Made by a program: the position numbers and the translations under genes
Source of the DNA: GCA-2697345 sp045565015
Lineage (GTDB): Bacteria; Pseudomonadota; Alphaproteobacteria; Rhodobacterales; Rhodobacteraceae
Assembly: GCA_045565015.1 (NCBI GenBank)
Contig: JBJLGD010000003.1
Coordinates: 1-64,000 of the forward strand
Reading direction: 5' to 3'
DNA length: 64,000 bases
Shown here: piece after piece, positions 10,101-18,046 of the stretch
Numbering within the stretch: the stretch's first letter is position 1
Layout of the letters: each line of letters opens with the position of its first letter
Notes under the pieces: model-generated
What the model was told of the DNA's origin: nothing
What the model saw: only the letters and a program-made list of their open reading frames with translations
Database searches by the model: none

Positions 10101-10909
10101 CCCAACTAATCTCTCTCGTGGATAGTGCCGCTACAGCTATAATGAATTTAGATGAACCAGCTGATCAAAACATAGCTGCCACTAGATTCAAATCTGGCGA
10201 AGATAGCAGTCGAGTTTACGGGGCAAAGCCAGGGGCGTATGGCGCTGGGCTTCAGGCATTAATTGATGAACGAATATGGAACACCAAAAGTGATTTAGCA
10301 GAGTCTTATATCGAATGGGGTAGTTATGCGTACGGAAAAGATGCAAGTGGTATTAAGAAAACTGAAGGTTTTGAAACTCGTTTAAAACAAACAGAAGCAA
10401 TCGTTCAAAATCAAGATAATCGTGAACATGATATATTAGACAGTGATGATTATTATCAGTTTGAGGGTGGAGCCGCAGCCGCAGTTTCAACTTTACAAGG
10501 AATTGACCGTCCCATCTATCATAATGACCACTCTAGGCCTGAAAGACCAATAATTAGAACGCTGGAGGAAGAAATTTCCAGAGTAGTAAGATCTCGAGTA
10601 GTAAACCCTAAATGGATAAATGGTGTGAAAAGACACGGTTATAAAGGTGCTTTTGAAATTGCTGCAACATTGGATTACTTATTTGCTTTTTCCGCAACGA
10701 CGGGCGCAGTCAAAAGCCATCACTTTGACTTAACTTTCGAATCATACCTTGAAGACACTGAGACCTTTAATTTCATAAAAGAAAATAACGAGCCGGCCCT
10801 GTTTGAAATGGCTCAAAAGTTTAAAGAAGCTTTAGATAGAGGTCTATGGATCCCAAAATCTAATTCTGCAAGAGTTGTCTTAGAGAAGCTCACCCAGAAA
10901 ATATATTAA
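7184..10909 (+). CDS. cobN: Cobaltochelatase subunit CobN
   Basis: This 1241-residue member of the CobN/BchH family is at the usual length for CobN. Family blocks are visible: KAGVYWPGEG near residue 166, IHRFNNVIVGLQPARGYNIDAKETYHSPDLMPPHNYIAFYFWIR in the middle (quoted across several motif blocks), IVHMGKHGNLEWLPGK, and LPTGRNFYSVDSR about two thirds along. CobN is the large subunit of the ATP-dependent aerobic cobaltochelatase that inserts Co2+ into hydrogenobyrinate a,c-diamide with CobS and CobT. Neither CobS nor CobT is in the window. It is translated directly after the GNAT gene and lies under the B12 riboswitch. A magnesium chelatase H (BchH) role is unlikely given the neighbours. Confidence 0.96.
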   Translation: MHLLAAKSGTIDDGLEPFDLSQTPADLLFISSADSELTAISEAITETGHQASVRLASLNHLQHPMSVDLHLEETASKSKLVIIRVLGGMGYWQYGVEQYSSVLREKNIPFALLPGDDKPDPELRSLSTINDGHYDHLWGYLVEGGLENTGNFLKYTNSILKADTVPPGPKPVLKAGVYWPGEGITSPKDIYKHWNSEQHVVPIIFYRSLIQGVGLNPVNRLVKALIRDDLNPLPIFVASLKDPLCQATIEAIFKEHPPTVILNSTAFSVNSLNSEKEAPDNPLTSSAANKAPVFQVIFSSSTEEVWEAELNGLSGRDIAMNVALPEVDGRVLSRAVSFKGESFFDNVTECSITTYRARGDRIAFVSSLTKNWCALREVKNQHRKAAFIMANYPNRDGRLANGVGLDTPESIITVSKELKENGHQLDDFPESSSELMQILISGPTNWLPDRAEKTGGEFYLLENYLKEYKKLPYEFRSKVEDRWGSPEDDPFITSLSKKGQNRKDKGFALSIHRFNNVIVGLQPARGYNIDAKETYHSPDLMPPHNYIAFYFWIRFDFKTHAIVHMGKHGNLEWLPGKSLALSNSCTPEAILGPTPHIYPFIVNDPGEGTQAKRRAQAVIIDHLTPPMARAETYGALRELEGLIDEYYEAYSIDQRRIKILQKEILSLTGSSGLIDDVGLSGKGDESDLAKLDAYLCDLKEAQIRDGLHIFGLAPTGNLARDLVISLTRLPRNDGRNGNSSLTQAIANDFQLNLNTLDANMSQHWTGPFPNELEDISDDKWRSFGDTIERIEIFAQKLLDGDRKSPGTETDCVLEKIKTEVYPAVSDCGPSEISGIINALKGNFIQPGPSGAPTRGRLDVLPTGRNFYSVDSRSMPTITAWNIGWKSANLLLEKHLQDHGDWLRTLFLSAWGTSNMRTGGDDIAQCLALMGVKPKWDDISKRVTGFEILPLNILGRPRVDVTLRISGFFRDAFPQLISLVDSAATAIMNLDEPADQNIAATRFKSGEDSSRVYGAKPGAYGAGLQALIDERIWNTKSDLAESYIEWGSYAYGKDASGIKKTEGFETRLKQTEAIVQNQDNREHDILDSDDYYQFEGGAAAAVSTLQGIDRPIYHNDHSRPERPIIRTLEEEISRVVRSRVVNPKWINGVKRHGYKGAFEIAATLDYLFAFSATTGAVKSHHFDLTFESYLEDTETFNFIKENNEPALFEMAQKFKEALDRGLWIPKSNSARVVLEKLTQKIY

Positions 10910-10938
10910 AATTCCTAAAGTCGTTAATCAGCTATCAC

Positions 10939-10967
10939 TTGTTATTAGACACAGTGAAAAATAAAAT
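10939..10967 (+). promoter_or_regulatory. Candidate promoter for cobO
   Basis: TTGTTA (10939-10944), a 17-base spacer and TAAAAT (10962-10967) sit in the 130-base gap between cobN and cobO. The gap shows no second riboswitch, so cobO may be read both from the operon and from this site. The motif is short and the region AT-rich, so chance is possible. Confidence 0.35.
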
Positions 10968-11039
10968 CTATAACTATCGCAGACAATAAATATTTTCTCA
11001 TAATATTTAATTAGAGCTCAGTTGTAAGAGATAGGATAA

Positions 11040-11666
11040 ATGATAATGACTAAACCCGCACCTCAAGACGCCGACAGACATAATTTAAAAATGCAGAAAA
11101 AAAAGGTTGCAAGAGATAAAATAATGGCAACCAAAACGGACAGAAAAGGGTTAATTATCGTCAATACTGGAAAAGGAAAGGGAAAAAGCTCTGCCGCTTT
11201 TGGCATGATTTTCCGATGTATCGCACATGGAATGCAATGTGCTGTTGTTCAATTCATAAAAGGAGGTATGAGCACTGGAGAACGTGATTTAATTTTGAAA
11301 AATTTTTCAGATATTTGCTCTTTCAACACAATGGGAGAGGGGTTTACTTGGGAAACTCAAGATAAAGCACGTGATACAGAAATGGCTGCCGCCGCTTGGG
11401 AGAAAGCCAAGAGTTTAATCCGTGACCCCAAAAATACTATGGTCTTGCTTGACGAGATTAATATTGCCTTGAGATATGACTATATTAATATAAGTGACGT
11501 TTGCCACTTTCTATTGAATGAAAAACCGGAAATGACTCATGTGGTCTTAACCGGTAGAAATGCAAAAGATGAACTAATAGAAATTGCAGATTTAGTTACA
11601 GAAATGGAACTTGTAAAGCATCCTTTCAGAGGCGGAATTAAAGCCCAAATTGGAGTTGAGTACTAA
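11040..11666 (+). CDS. cobO: Cob(I)yrinic acid a,c-diamide adenosyltransferase CobO
   Basis: This 208-residue CobA/CobO/BtuR-type ATP:corrinoid adenosyltransferase has the P-loop GKGKGKSS (residues 44-51), the AVVQFIKGG segment and the C-terminal HPFRGGIKAQIGVEY typical of the family. It transfers the 5'-deoxyadenosyl group from ATP to the reduced cobalt of corrinoids, the step after cobaltochelatase. The N-terminal ~35 residues are Lys-rich, as in many CobO proteins. The start is the ATG at 11040; a second ATG two codons later would change little. It follows cobN after 130 bases and converges on the ThDP gene 2 bp away. Confidence 0.94.
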   Translation: MIMTKPAPQDADRHNLKMQKKKVARDKIMATKTDRKGLIIVNTGKGKGKSSAAFGMIFRCIAHGMQCAVVQFIKGGMSTGERDLILKNFSDICSFNTMGEGFTWETQDKARDTEMAAAAWEKAKSLIRDPKNTMVLLDEINIALRYDYINISDVCHFLLNEKPEMTHVVLTGRNAKDELIEIADLVTEMELVKHPFRGGIKAQIGVEY

Positions 11667-11668
11667 GT

Positions 11669-12607
11669 TTATTTACCATTATCCCTAACCTCAGAAACTG
11701 TCTGACTAGTTGATAAAACTTCATCATCAATCTGCAACTCAATAACAGATAATAAACCCGAAGCCACAGCCCGTTCATAGGCCAACACAAAATCTTCCGT
11801 TCTCTTAACAGTTGTGCCAAAACCTCCATAAGCTTTAGCGAGCGCAGCAAAATCTGGATTATGAATTTCAGTACCAGAAACTCGGCCTGGATAATGTTTT
11901 TCTTGATGCATACGAATTGTAGCATATTTCCCGTTATTAACAACGATTACTATAATGGCCAACTTGTGTTTAGCGGCAGTAGACATTTCGTTAAGTGTCA
12001 TCTGAAAGCACCCATCTCCAGCCATACAAACAACTGTCTTTTCTGGATATCTTAGTTTGGCAGCTATGGACGCTGGAAACCCGTAGCCCATACTCCCCGA
12101 AGTTGGACCTAACGCGGTTGGGTAATTCTTAAATACAAAATATCGGTGAAGGAATGCCGCATAATTCCCAGCCCCATTAGTCACAATAGAGTCCTCTGGT
12201 AAATTCTTGGATAACCATCCAATAATTTTTTCAAGCTTTACTGGGCCAGGTGTCTCTTTTGGAGAAATCCAATCTAAGTAATGTTGCCTTGCCACATTGG
12301 TATGAGAACTCCAATCTGGATTTTTTATGCCCTTAAGAATACTTAACTGATCTAATATATTCTCGGATGAACTCACAATTGCTAAACTCGTCTGATAAAC
12401 GTGACCGAATTCAGCTGGGTCAGGGTAAACATGAATGATCTGTTGTGATGTTTTTTGAGGATCTATTAATTCATATCCACCGGTAGAAATATCACTAAGC
12501 CGAGTCCCGATAGCAATTATTAGATCTGAGTTCTTAATAGTGTTCGCCAAATGGGGATTCATTCCTGTCCCTAAATCTCCAATATAACAAGCGTGGCGAT
12601 TATCCAT
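11669..12607 (-). CDS. ThDP-dependent acetolactate-synthase-like enzyme, C-terminal fragment
   Basis: This fragment holds the central and pyrophosphate-binding domains of an IlvB/benzoylformate-decarboxylase-type enzyme. The ThDP-binding motif GDG...NN is at residues 197-199 and 224-225, and TSGSMGYGFPASIAAK precedes it. Read alone it starts at an internal ATG with no good ribosome site. The preceding 37 bases of the gene encode in-frame family sequence (GQFAQKFDLPVATTFRRQHL) that joins seamlessly to the N-terminal fragment once one base is removed from the run at 12672-12678. The whole enzyme would be ~550 residues. The substrate is unknown; it need not be true acetolactate synthase, as no regulatory ilvN subunit is present. 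Confidence 0.85.
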   Translation of the reverse strand: MDNRHACYIGDLGTGMNPHLANTIKNSDLIIAIGTRLSDISTGGYELIDPQKTSQQIIHVYPDPAEFGHVYQTSLAIVSSSENILDQLSILKGIKNPDWSSHTNVARQHYLDWISPKETPGPVKLEKIIGWLSKNLPEDSIVTNGAGNYAAFLHRYFVFKNYPTALGPTSGSMGYGFPASIAAKLRYPEKTVVCMAGDGCFQMTLNEMSTAAKHKLAIIVIVVNNGKYATIRMHQEKHYPGRVSGTEIHNPDFAALAKAYGGFGTTVKRTEDFVLAYERAVASGLLSVIELQIDDEVLSTSQTVSEVRDNGK

Positions 12608-12644
12608 TAGGTGTTGCCGTCTGAACGTCGTTGCAACTGGTAAG

Positions 12645-13325
12645 TCAAACTTTTGAGCAAATTGGCCAAGATTTTTTTACAGTTTCCTTTGTCCACCCCG
12701 ACCCCCCAGAAATGATCACAGGACGTTTCGCATCTATTATTATATTTTCTATTTTTTCAATTTCACTTTCACTGGTCACCAGTTTTCCAAACACAGCCTT
12801 TGGTCGATCTAGAACTTCACATGATGACGAGAGTACGTCTTCAGGTAAAGATAAGATAACTGGCCCCGGTCGACCGGACTGTGAAACTTGGAAAGCCCTC
12901 GCTATATACTCTGGCAATCTTTTCACATCCTTTACTTCAGCGACCCACTTTGACACTGACGAAAAGAAGCTTTCATAATTTATTTCTTGAAAAGCCTCTC
13001 GATCTCTATGCCCTAGTGGGACCTGCCCGACAAAAACGATCAGTGGGGTACTATCTTGCATAGCAACATGAATACCTGACGAGGCATTTGTAGCTCCCGG
13101 CCCTCGAGTTACGAACACTACTCCCGGTCTATTAGTCATTTTGGCATCTGCTTCAGCCATCATTGTTGCTCCACCCTCGTGTCTACAGACAATGTTCTCG
13201 ATACCACTTTCATATAGACCATCAAGTGCAGCTAAGAAGCTTTCCCCAGGCACTGAAAAAACTCGTTCAACGCCATTTTTTTTGAGTTGATCCACTAGAA
13301 TTTTTCCGCCGTGTCTTAACGTCAT
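12645..13325 (-). CDS. ThDP-dependent acetolactate-synthase-like enzyme, N-terminal fragment
   Basis: This is the N-terminal pyrimidine-binding domain of a ThDP enzyme. It contains RHEGGATMMAEADAK, where Glu50 is the conserved cofactor-activating glutamate, then VTRGPGATNASSGIHVAMQD and the VGQVPLGHRDREAFQE segment. The reading frame leaves the family alignment right after GGSGWTKETVKK, where a run of seven A (coding strand) puts translation in the wrong frame and it stops at 12645. A six-A run would restore one continuous enzyme with the 11669-12607 part. The gene may be a young pseudogene, a sequencing or assembly error, or rescued by slippage. The start ATG has a GGAG ribosome site. Confidence 0.85.
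   Translation of the reverse strand: MTLRHGGKILVDQLKKNGVERVFSVPGESFLAALDGLYESGIENIVCRHEGGATMMAEADAKMTNRPGVVFVTRGPGATNASSGIHVAMQDSTPLIVFVGQVPLGHRDREAFQEINYESFFSSVSKWVAEVKDVKRLPEYIARAFQVSQSGRPGPVILSLPEDVLSSSCEVLDRPKAVFGKLVTSESEIEKIENIIIDAKRPVIISGGSGWTKETVKKSWPICSKV
12672..12678 (-). other. Seven-base homopolymer that breaks the ThDP enzyme frame
   Basis: On the plus strand this is TTTTTTT, read as AAAAAAA in the gene. Removing one A gives a continuous family-like translation across the junction (VKNLGQFAQKFDLP). This pinpoints a one-base indel. Because homopolymers are prone to polymerase slippage and to sequencing error, its biological reality is uncertain. Confidence 0.88.
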
Positions 13326-13344
13326 TTTATTAACTCCACTTTGT

Positions 13345-14376
13345 TTATACTTTAAAAGTTTTAGGAATATTGTCTATATCATATAGAATAAAATCGGCCA
13401 TAACTTCTGCAACTTTGGGAGCAAGGCTAAAACCGATCTTAAACCCTCCATTTGCGATATAGGCACCTTGATAAATGGGGTGTCTACCTAAAATAGGTAA
13501 TCTTTTTCGCGCCGATGGCCTAACGCCTGCCCATCGGGTAATGATTTCAGCACCCTTGAGGACCGGAAGGTTAAAAATTGCATCTTGATATAATTCATCG
13601 AGTAAAAAATCGTTATTACTAGCATCAGAAAATGCTTTCTCATTAGTCGATCCTATAGCTACGGTTCCATTGAGATGGGGTACAGCGTGTATTCCATTGA
13701 AAGATAATTGTGGGAGCTTCCTGCCGTCATGTTTTACAATTAAAGCTTGCCCTTTGACCCCAAACCCCATCGATTTTTTTAATACCTCAGAAATATTTTC
13801 TAGGTCTTCATAACCAGCTGCATACAACACTTTCCCTTGTTCTTTAGCTTGACCAATTATTATTTCGCTACCGGACCTCACTATAGCCTCTGAAAGTGCA
13901 GAGAGCGCAGCGTTAGGAGCAATCGTTGAACTTAAGTTGTCATATATGTATGATCCGGTTTTTGATAATGGCTTCCAGGTCAGAAGATTACTTCCATCAA
14001 CAACCTCCCAAACCACACTATTTCCCCATCTAACTTTGGCACTCTCAATTCGTTCTTTTGCTAGAACAAGTTGTCGCTTATCCTGTATCGCCTGAATTCG
14101 ACCAGAATTAATGAATCCTGTAGATCTTCCTGTTTCATACTCAAGATCAGTCCAGTATTTTTTTGACATCATTAGACTATCTAATTGGAATTGCTTTTTT
14201 ACATTCCAATTGTCAGGCGTATGCGGAGATAAAGCACCAACTGGACCACCACTAGAGCCAGCCCCAACACTTTTTTTCTCAATTACTCGAACCTTGGCAC
14301 CCCTTGTAATACAAGACCAGGCGATACTTAAACCGAAAATACCCGCACCATAAATTGTAACATCAGCCATAGACAA
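13345..14376 (-). CDS. FAD-dependent oxidoreductase, DAO family, MnmC C-domain-like
   Basis: This ~343-residue flavoprotein begins with the Rossmann dinucleotide fold TIYGAGIFGLSIA and an acidic end of beta-2 (RVIEKK). GAGSSGGPVGALSPH resembles the GASGNxQGAL segment of the MnmC oxidase half. The C-terminal RPSARKRLPILGRHPIYQGAYIANGGFKIGFSLAP is the usual DAO FAD-binding end. It lies head to head, 53 bp from mnmD, the other half of MnmC. I therefore infer it removes the carboxymethyl group of cmnm5U34 in tRNA. A ThiO-type glycine oxidase is the main alternative. The start is TTG at 14376 with AAGGA 7 bases upstream; ATG at 14370 is also possible. Confidence 0.8.
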   Translation of the reverse strand: MSMADVTIYGAGIFGLSIAWSCITRGAKVRVIEKKSVGAGSSGGPVGALSPHTPDNWNVKKQFQLDSLMMSKKYWTDLEYETGRSTGFINSGRIQAIQDKRQLVLAKERIESAKVRWGNSVVWEVVDGSNLLTWKPLSKTGSYIYDNLSSTIAPNAALSALSEAIVRSGSEIIIGQAKEQGKVLYAAGYEDLENISEVLKKSMGFGVKGQALIVKHDGRKLPQLSFNGIHAVPHLNGTVAIGSTNEKAFSDASNNDFLLDELYQDAIFNLPVLKGAEIITRWAGVRPSARKRLPILGRHPIYQGAYIANGGFKIGFSLAPKVAEVMADFILYDIDNIPKTFKV

Positions 14377-14429
14377 GTCGGATTCCTTTCACCATTGTTA
14401 CTTCTAAAGATAGTTTGAGGCTTATTCTA

Positions 14430-15095
14430 GTGGTGTATAAAACCCCAGATATTGACTGGATCAATAATTCGGTTCCCCTTTCGCGTAAATTCAATGATCC
14501 CTACTATTCCATAGATGATGGGGTCGCTGAAGCGAATTATGTATTTTTACAGGGGAATAATTTACCTAGGAGGTTCCATAATGGATTTCAGATAGGCGAG
14601 CTCGGCTTCGGAACAGGTCTCAATATGTTAGTTTCATATCATTCTTTCAAAAAATCTGGAACAAGAGGAAGGCTGCGTTATACTTCTTTTGAAAAATACC
14701 CCTTAAGCAAAGATCAGATTAGAAAAGCGCTTACTAATTTCTCTTCACTTGATACTGAGATGTTATTAGATCATTGGAATAATGAAACTTTCAGTATCAA
14801 TTATAAGAATTTATTCTTGACCGTGATTATGGGTGACGCGAGAGACACTGTAAAAAATTGGACTGGCAAAGCTGACGCTTGGTTCTTAGATGGATTTTCT
14901 CCGTCCAAGAATCCACAACTTTGGGGTCGAAAATTACTGAAGGATTTAGCTCAGAGAACAAAGATAAAAGGTAGTTTTGCAACCTATTCTGCTGCGGGAC
15001 ACGTACGAGAGAATATGGCAAATGTCGGATTCAATGTTCAAAAGATAAAAGGATATGGTCGTAAAAGACATATGAGCAAAGGGACCCTAAGTTGA
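14430..15095 (+). CDS. mnmD: tRNA 5-methylaminomethyl-2-thiouridine methyltransferase, MnmD type
   Basis: This stand-alone protein matches the N-terminal domain of MnmC. It has PDIDWINNSVPLSRKFNDPYYS, GELGFGTGLN (SAM-binding loop, residues ~56-65) and DAWFLDGFSPSKNPQLW (catalytic motif, from residue ~149). It methylates nm5(s2)U34 of tRNA to mnm5(s2)U. I place the start at GTG 14430 because TGAGG lies 9 bases upstream. A TTG at 14415 would add five residues but has no ribosome site. The C-terminal oxidoreductase half is absent and a fitting flavoprotein gene is encoded divergently next door. The stop overlaps the next gene's TTG start. Confidence 0.88.
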   Translation: MVYKTPDIDWINNSVPLSRKFNDPYYSIDDGVAEANYVFLQGNNLPRRFHNGFQIGELGFGTGLNMLVSYHSFKKSGTRGRLRYTSFEKYPLSKDQIRKALTNFSSLDTEMLLDHWNNETFSINYKNLFLTVIMGDARDTVKNWTGKADAWFLDGFSPSKNPQLWGRKLLKDLAQRTKIKGSFATYSAAGHVRENMANVGFNVQKIKGYGRKRHMSKGTLS

Positions 15096-15961
15096 TTCAA
15101 AAAAATTCTCATTCTGGCATATTACTTATGGTTTTAGCCACCTCAATATTCGCTGTCCAAGATGCGATCTCCCGTTATTTAGCATCTGAATATAACGTCA
15201 TAATGATTGTTATGGTACGTTATTGGTTCTTTGCTTTTTTTGTAATTTTATTAGTCCTCAAGACACAGGGAGGTATTCAAAAAGCTTTTCACACATCTCA
15301 GCCTTTTCTACAGTTTTTCAGAGGTACATTATTAGCGTTAGAGGTGTGTGTAATTGTTTTAGCTTTCACATATTTAGGCTTAGTTGAAAGTCATGCTATT
15401 TTCGCTTGTTATCCATTATTGGCAGCTGCGTTATCCGTACCCATTCTAGGTGAGAAGGTTGGGTGGCGGCGATGGGTAGCAATTGGTATCGGTTGTATTG
15501 GAGTATTAATAATACTTCAGCCTGGTATTAAGATTTTTTCACCTTACGCTCTTTTAGCAATCGCATCAGCTTTGATGTTCGCATTGTATGGCCTGCTAAC
15601 AAGATATGCAGCAATAAAAGACGACGCCACAACTAGTTTTTTTTGGACCGGTGTATCTGGTGCGATCATTATGACTTGTCTTGGTTTTTGGTATTGGGAA
15701 CCTCTGGCGATCCAGGATTATTCATGGATGATACTTTTGTGCCTTACTGCAGTACTCGGCCATTATTTATTAATTAAGTGTTATGAGGCAGCAGAGGTGA
15801 GCGTCGTGCAGCCCTTTGCATATTTCCAGCTTTTGTTTATCACTATTATAGGTGTCTTAATATTCAATGAAAATCTCGATCTCCGTATTCTTATTGGAGC
15901 GTCAATAATTATTGGGTCCGGATTATTCACACTTTATAGGGAAAATAAGTCTAGTCCTTAA
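15092..15961 (+). CDS. DMT-superfamily (EamA) permease
   Basis: This 289-residue protein has about ten hydrophobic segments arranged as two EamA repeats (SGILLMVLATSIFAVQDAIS at the start and ALLAIASALMFALYGLLTRY opening the second half). It has the conserved late segment LGEKVGWRRWVAIGIGCIGVLII. DMT permeases move small metabolites, often exporting amino acids or nucleosides; the substrate here cannot be told. The start is TTG at 15092, with AGGGA 7 bases upstream and overlapping the mnmD stop (TTGA), so the two genes are translationally coupled. The 3' end overlaps the convergent slt gene by 11 bp. Confidence 0.87.
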   Translation: MIQKNSHSGILLMVLATSIFAVQDAISRYLASEYNVIMIVMVRYWFFAFFVILLVLKTQGGIQKAFHTSQPFLQFFRGTLLALEVCVIVLAFTYLGLVESHAIFACYPLLAAALSVPILGEKVGWRRWVAIGIGCIGVLIILQPGIKIFSPYALLAIASALMFALYGLLTRYAAIKDDATTSFFWTGVSGAIIMTCLGFWYWEPLAIQDYSWMILLCLTAVLGHYLLIKCYEAAEVSVVQPFAYFQLLFITIIGVLIFNENLDLRILIGASIIIGSGLFTLYRENKSSP

Positions 15962-17906
15962 TCAATCTATATAAATCTTTTCGTACCGGAGCACCTTTAA
16001 GTCGAGCCTCATAAGGTAACAAGCTCTCTGCGACCCTCATAACATAATTTCTAGTTTCGCGGTATGGTATATCTTCAATCCAATCAATAACGTCAATATT
16101 TTCACTTCTTGGATCCCCAAACATTGTCAACCATCTGTCTAATCTCGTCGGACCAGCATTATATGCGGCGGCCACCAATATAATATTACCCCCAAAGCGT
16201 TCTGATAGTTCATTTAGATAGGCAATACCCAAACGCACATTATATGTTGGATCACTAATTAACCGTTTTCTAGAGTACGGGACACCTATCTTTCCAGCCA
16301 TTTCCTGAGCTGTCTTAGGCATCAATTGCATTAACCCACGTGCTCCAACTGGACTTATAACTTCTGGATCAAATTCACTCTCTCGCCTAATAATTGAAAG
16401 TGGTAAAATTTTCTCAAATTTATTATTGAATTTAATGTTATGAGGTAACTCTAAAGGGTAGTAAGTACGGAAAATCTGAAATCCTTCTCTTGCAGCCTGT
16501 TTAGTTATCATTAGTGACACGTGCGTCTCTCCTAACTCTGCAGCAAAACCAGCTAACTTTATAAACTCTTCTCGTGTACTTTTTTCGGAAAGGTGCACTA
16601 GGAGCCTCTCCGTGAGATAACTACTTCCCGCACGACTAACTTGTATAGCTGCCTTCAATACAGAAGATTTAGAAAATCGACTATCTCTCCAGTCCGTAAG
16701 TACTTCGCGACCAGACATATCAATAAGATCTGGTTCTTTTAAAAAATTAACCGATAATTGCCCATAGAAACTTGAAAGCGACTTTGTCGACTCACTAAAA
16801 TACTTCTGAGAGTTTTCTTCATCGTTAAGAGCTTTATAGGTCAAACCCAACCAGTAACCTGATCGACCTAAAGAGATTGGCGTATCTACAACATCAGAGA
16901 AATTTTTAAAGTGAACTAAAGAGGTTTCTGGTATTGTTAATTTTTTTAAAGCTATGAAACCTGAAAGCCACTCGAGATCTGCAAAATCTGGCCCTTTTCT
17001 TAAATAGTGTTTTGATGCAATACGATACGCCTGCTCAAATTGACCTGATCTCATCATTTCTCGAGCCAATACCCTACGCCAATCGGCCCAAGCTAGAGGT
17101 TGTCCCAATATTTTTTCTGAAGCCGATCTTTCGATTATAATTTCGATTGCACCATTCCAATGACCATTTCTTAACCTCCAAAGGAATCGTTCATAAGCTA
17201 AACCTGGGTCATTAGATATTTCCTTAGGAACTAAGTTGATAAAATAATTTACCCTGGGTCTATTTTTTCTAAGAGCAATTCGTGCACGAGCTAGAGCTTG
17301 CCAATTCTTACCAACCAAAGGCAACATACGAGAAGCGGATTCAGTGAAGCCCTGCCATAACATAGAGTCCATTCGCAAATAATGAAGGTTTTTAATCGTA
17401 AGGCTATTGCGTTCAACATATGCATTATGTTCCTCTTCATCTAAGTCAAAATCCTTCCAGGTTCGCTTTATCTCCTGTGAGGCTTCAAAACTTCGGCCAC
17501 TTTTTATTAAGGCTTCTGCATATCTCAATGACCCAGTCCCCGTTTGGGGTTTTTGCATTGAAAAATACTTGATTACCTTTTCAGGTGCGCCACCTCGAGG
17601 TATATTTTGTTCACACCTTTTCCTTAGTAACTTTAAACCGGGCCAGTCAAAGTATATTTTTAAAAACTTTATACACTCATCGAAAGTTCCTTGTTCTCCT
17701 CTTAATCTTAGCCAATCTGTTATTGCACGACTTTCTTCTTTTACTAGAGTGCCTCGTGCAACATCCACTCTTTGCCAACTCTCATTATCTGACCAGTCAA
17801 TTATTTTTCTGAGTATCTCAAAGTCTTCCAGAGCCTTTGCATTGCTAGACGACCAAAAATTCGAAAGTAAAATTACAGTAAAAAAACTGATGAGCGTGGA
17901 CTTCAT
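15951..17906 (-). CDS. slt: Soluble lytic murein transglycosylase, Slt70-like
   Basis: This 651-residue protein has a signal peptide (MKSTLISFFTVILLSNFWSSSNA), a long alpha-helical superhelical region and a C-terminal Slt catalytic domain. The catalytic glutamate is Glu509 in RRESEFDP, followed by GARGLMQLMP, GIAYLNEL, and AAYNAGPTRLDRW. It cleaves peptidoglycan glycan strands in the periplasm during wall growth and turnover. It is divergent from dapA, with 140 bp between the starts. The architecture matches E. coli Slt70 (about 645 residues). It is the second transglycosylase in this window, of a different family from the MltB-type gene at the left edge. Confidence 0.94.
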   Translation of the reverse strand: MKSTLISFFTVILLSNFWSSSNAKALEDFEILRKIIDWSDNESWQRVDVARGTLVKEESRAITDWLRLRGEQGTFDECIKFLKIYFDWPGLKLLRKRCEQNIPRGGAPEKVIKYFSMQKPQTGTGSLRYAEALIKSGRSFEASQEIKRTWKDFDLDEEEHNAYVERNSLTIKNLHYLRMDSMLWQGFTESASRMLPLVGKNWQALARARIALRKNRPRVNYFINLVPKEISNDPGLAYERFLWRLRNGHWNGAIEIIIERSASEKILGQPLAWADWRRVLAREMMRSGQFEQAYRIASKHYLRKGPDFADLEWLSGFIALKKLTIPETSLVHFKNFSDVVDTPISLGRSGYWLGLTYKALNDEENSQKYFSESTKSLSSFYGQLSVNFLKEPDLIDMSGREVLTDWRDSRFSKSSVLKAAIQVSRAGSSYLTERLLVHLSEKSTREEFIKLAGFAAELGETHVSLMITKQAAREGFQIFRTYYPLELPHNIKFNNKFEKILPLSIIRRESEFDPEVISPVGARGLMQLMPKTAQEMAGKIGVPYSRKRLISDPTYNVRLGIAYLNELSERFGGNIILVAAAYNAGPTRLDRWLTMFGDPRSENIDVIDWIEDIPYRETRNYVMRVAESLLPYEARLKGAPVRKDLYRLIKD

Positions 17907-17986
17907 AGTTTTGGGCTTCCCTCTCTAAGCGCTATCCTAACTTTTCTAATATTTTAGGCAATAGTTAACCACGGGTTTATTAATAC

Positions 17987-18015
17987 TTGCAGCTACCTTT
18001 TACTAAGTTTACTCT
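17987..18015 (+). promoter_or_regulatory. Candidate dapA promoter
   Basis: TTGCAG (17987-17992), a 17-base spacer and TACTCT (18010-18015) precede dapA, leaving a ~25-base leader with the ribosome site AAGGAG. It is a plausible housekeeping promoter but imperfect in both hexamers. Confidence 0.35.
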
Positions 18016-18046
18016 CTAACCAATATTAATTTAAGGAGCGGCACTT

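Noticed and set aside
12631..12978. 115-residue plus-strand frame opposite the ThDP gene
   Set aside because: It is antisense to conserved ThDP-enzyme sequence and low-complexity; the true reading is on the minus strand with a frameshift.
17407..17928. 173-residue open frame on the plus strand opposite slt
   Set aside because: It lies wholly antisense to the well-supported transglycosylase, has no ribosome site and no recognisable family.
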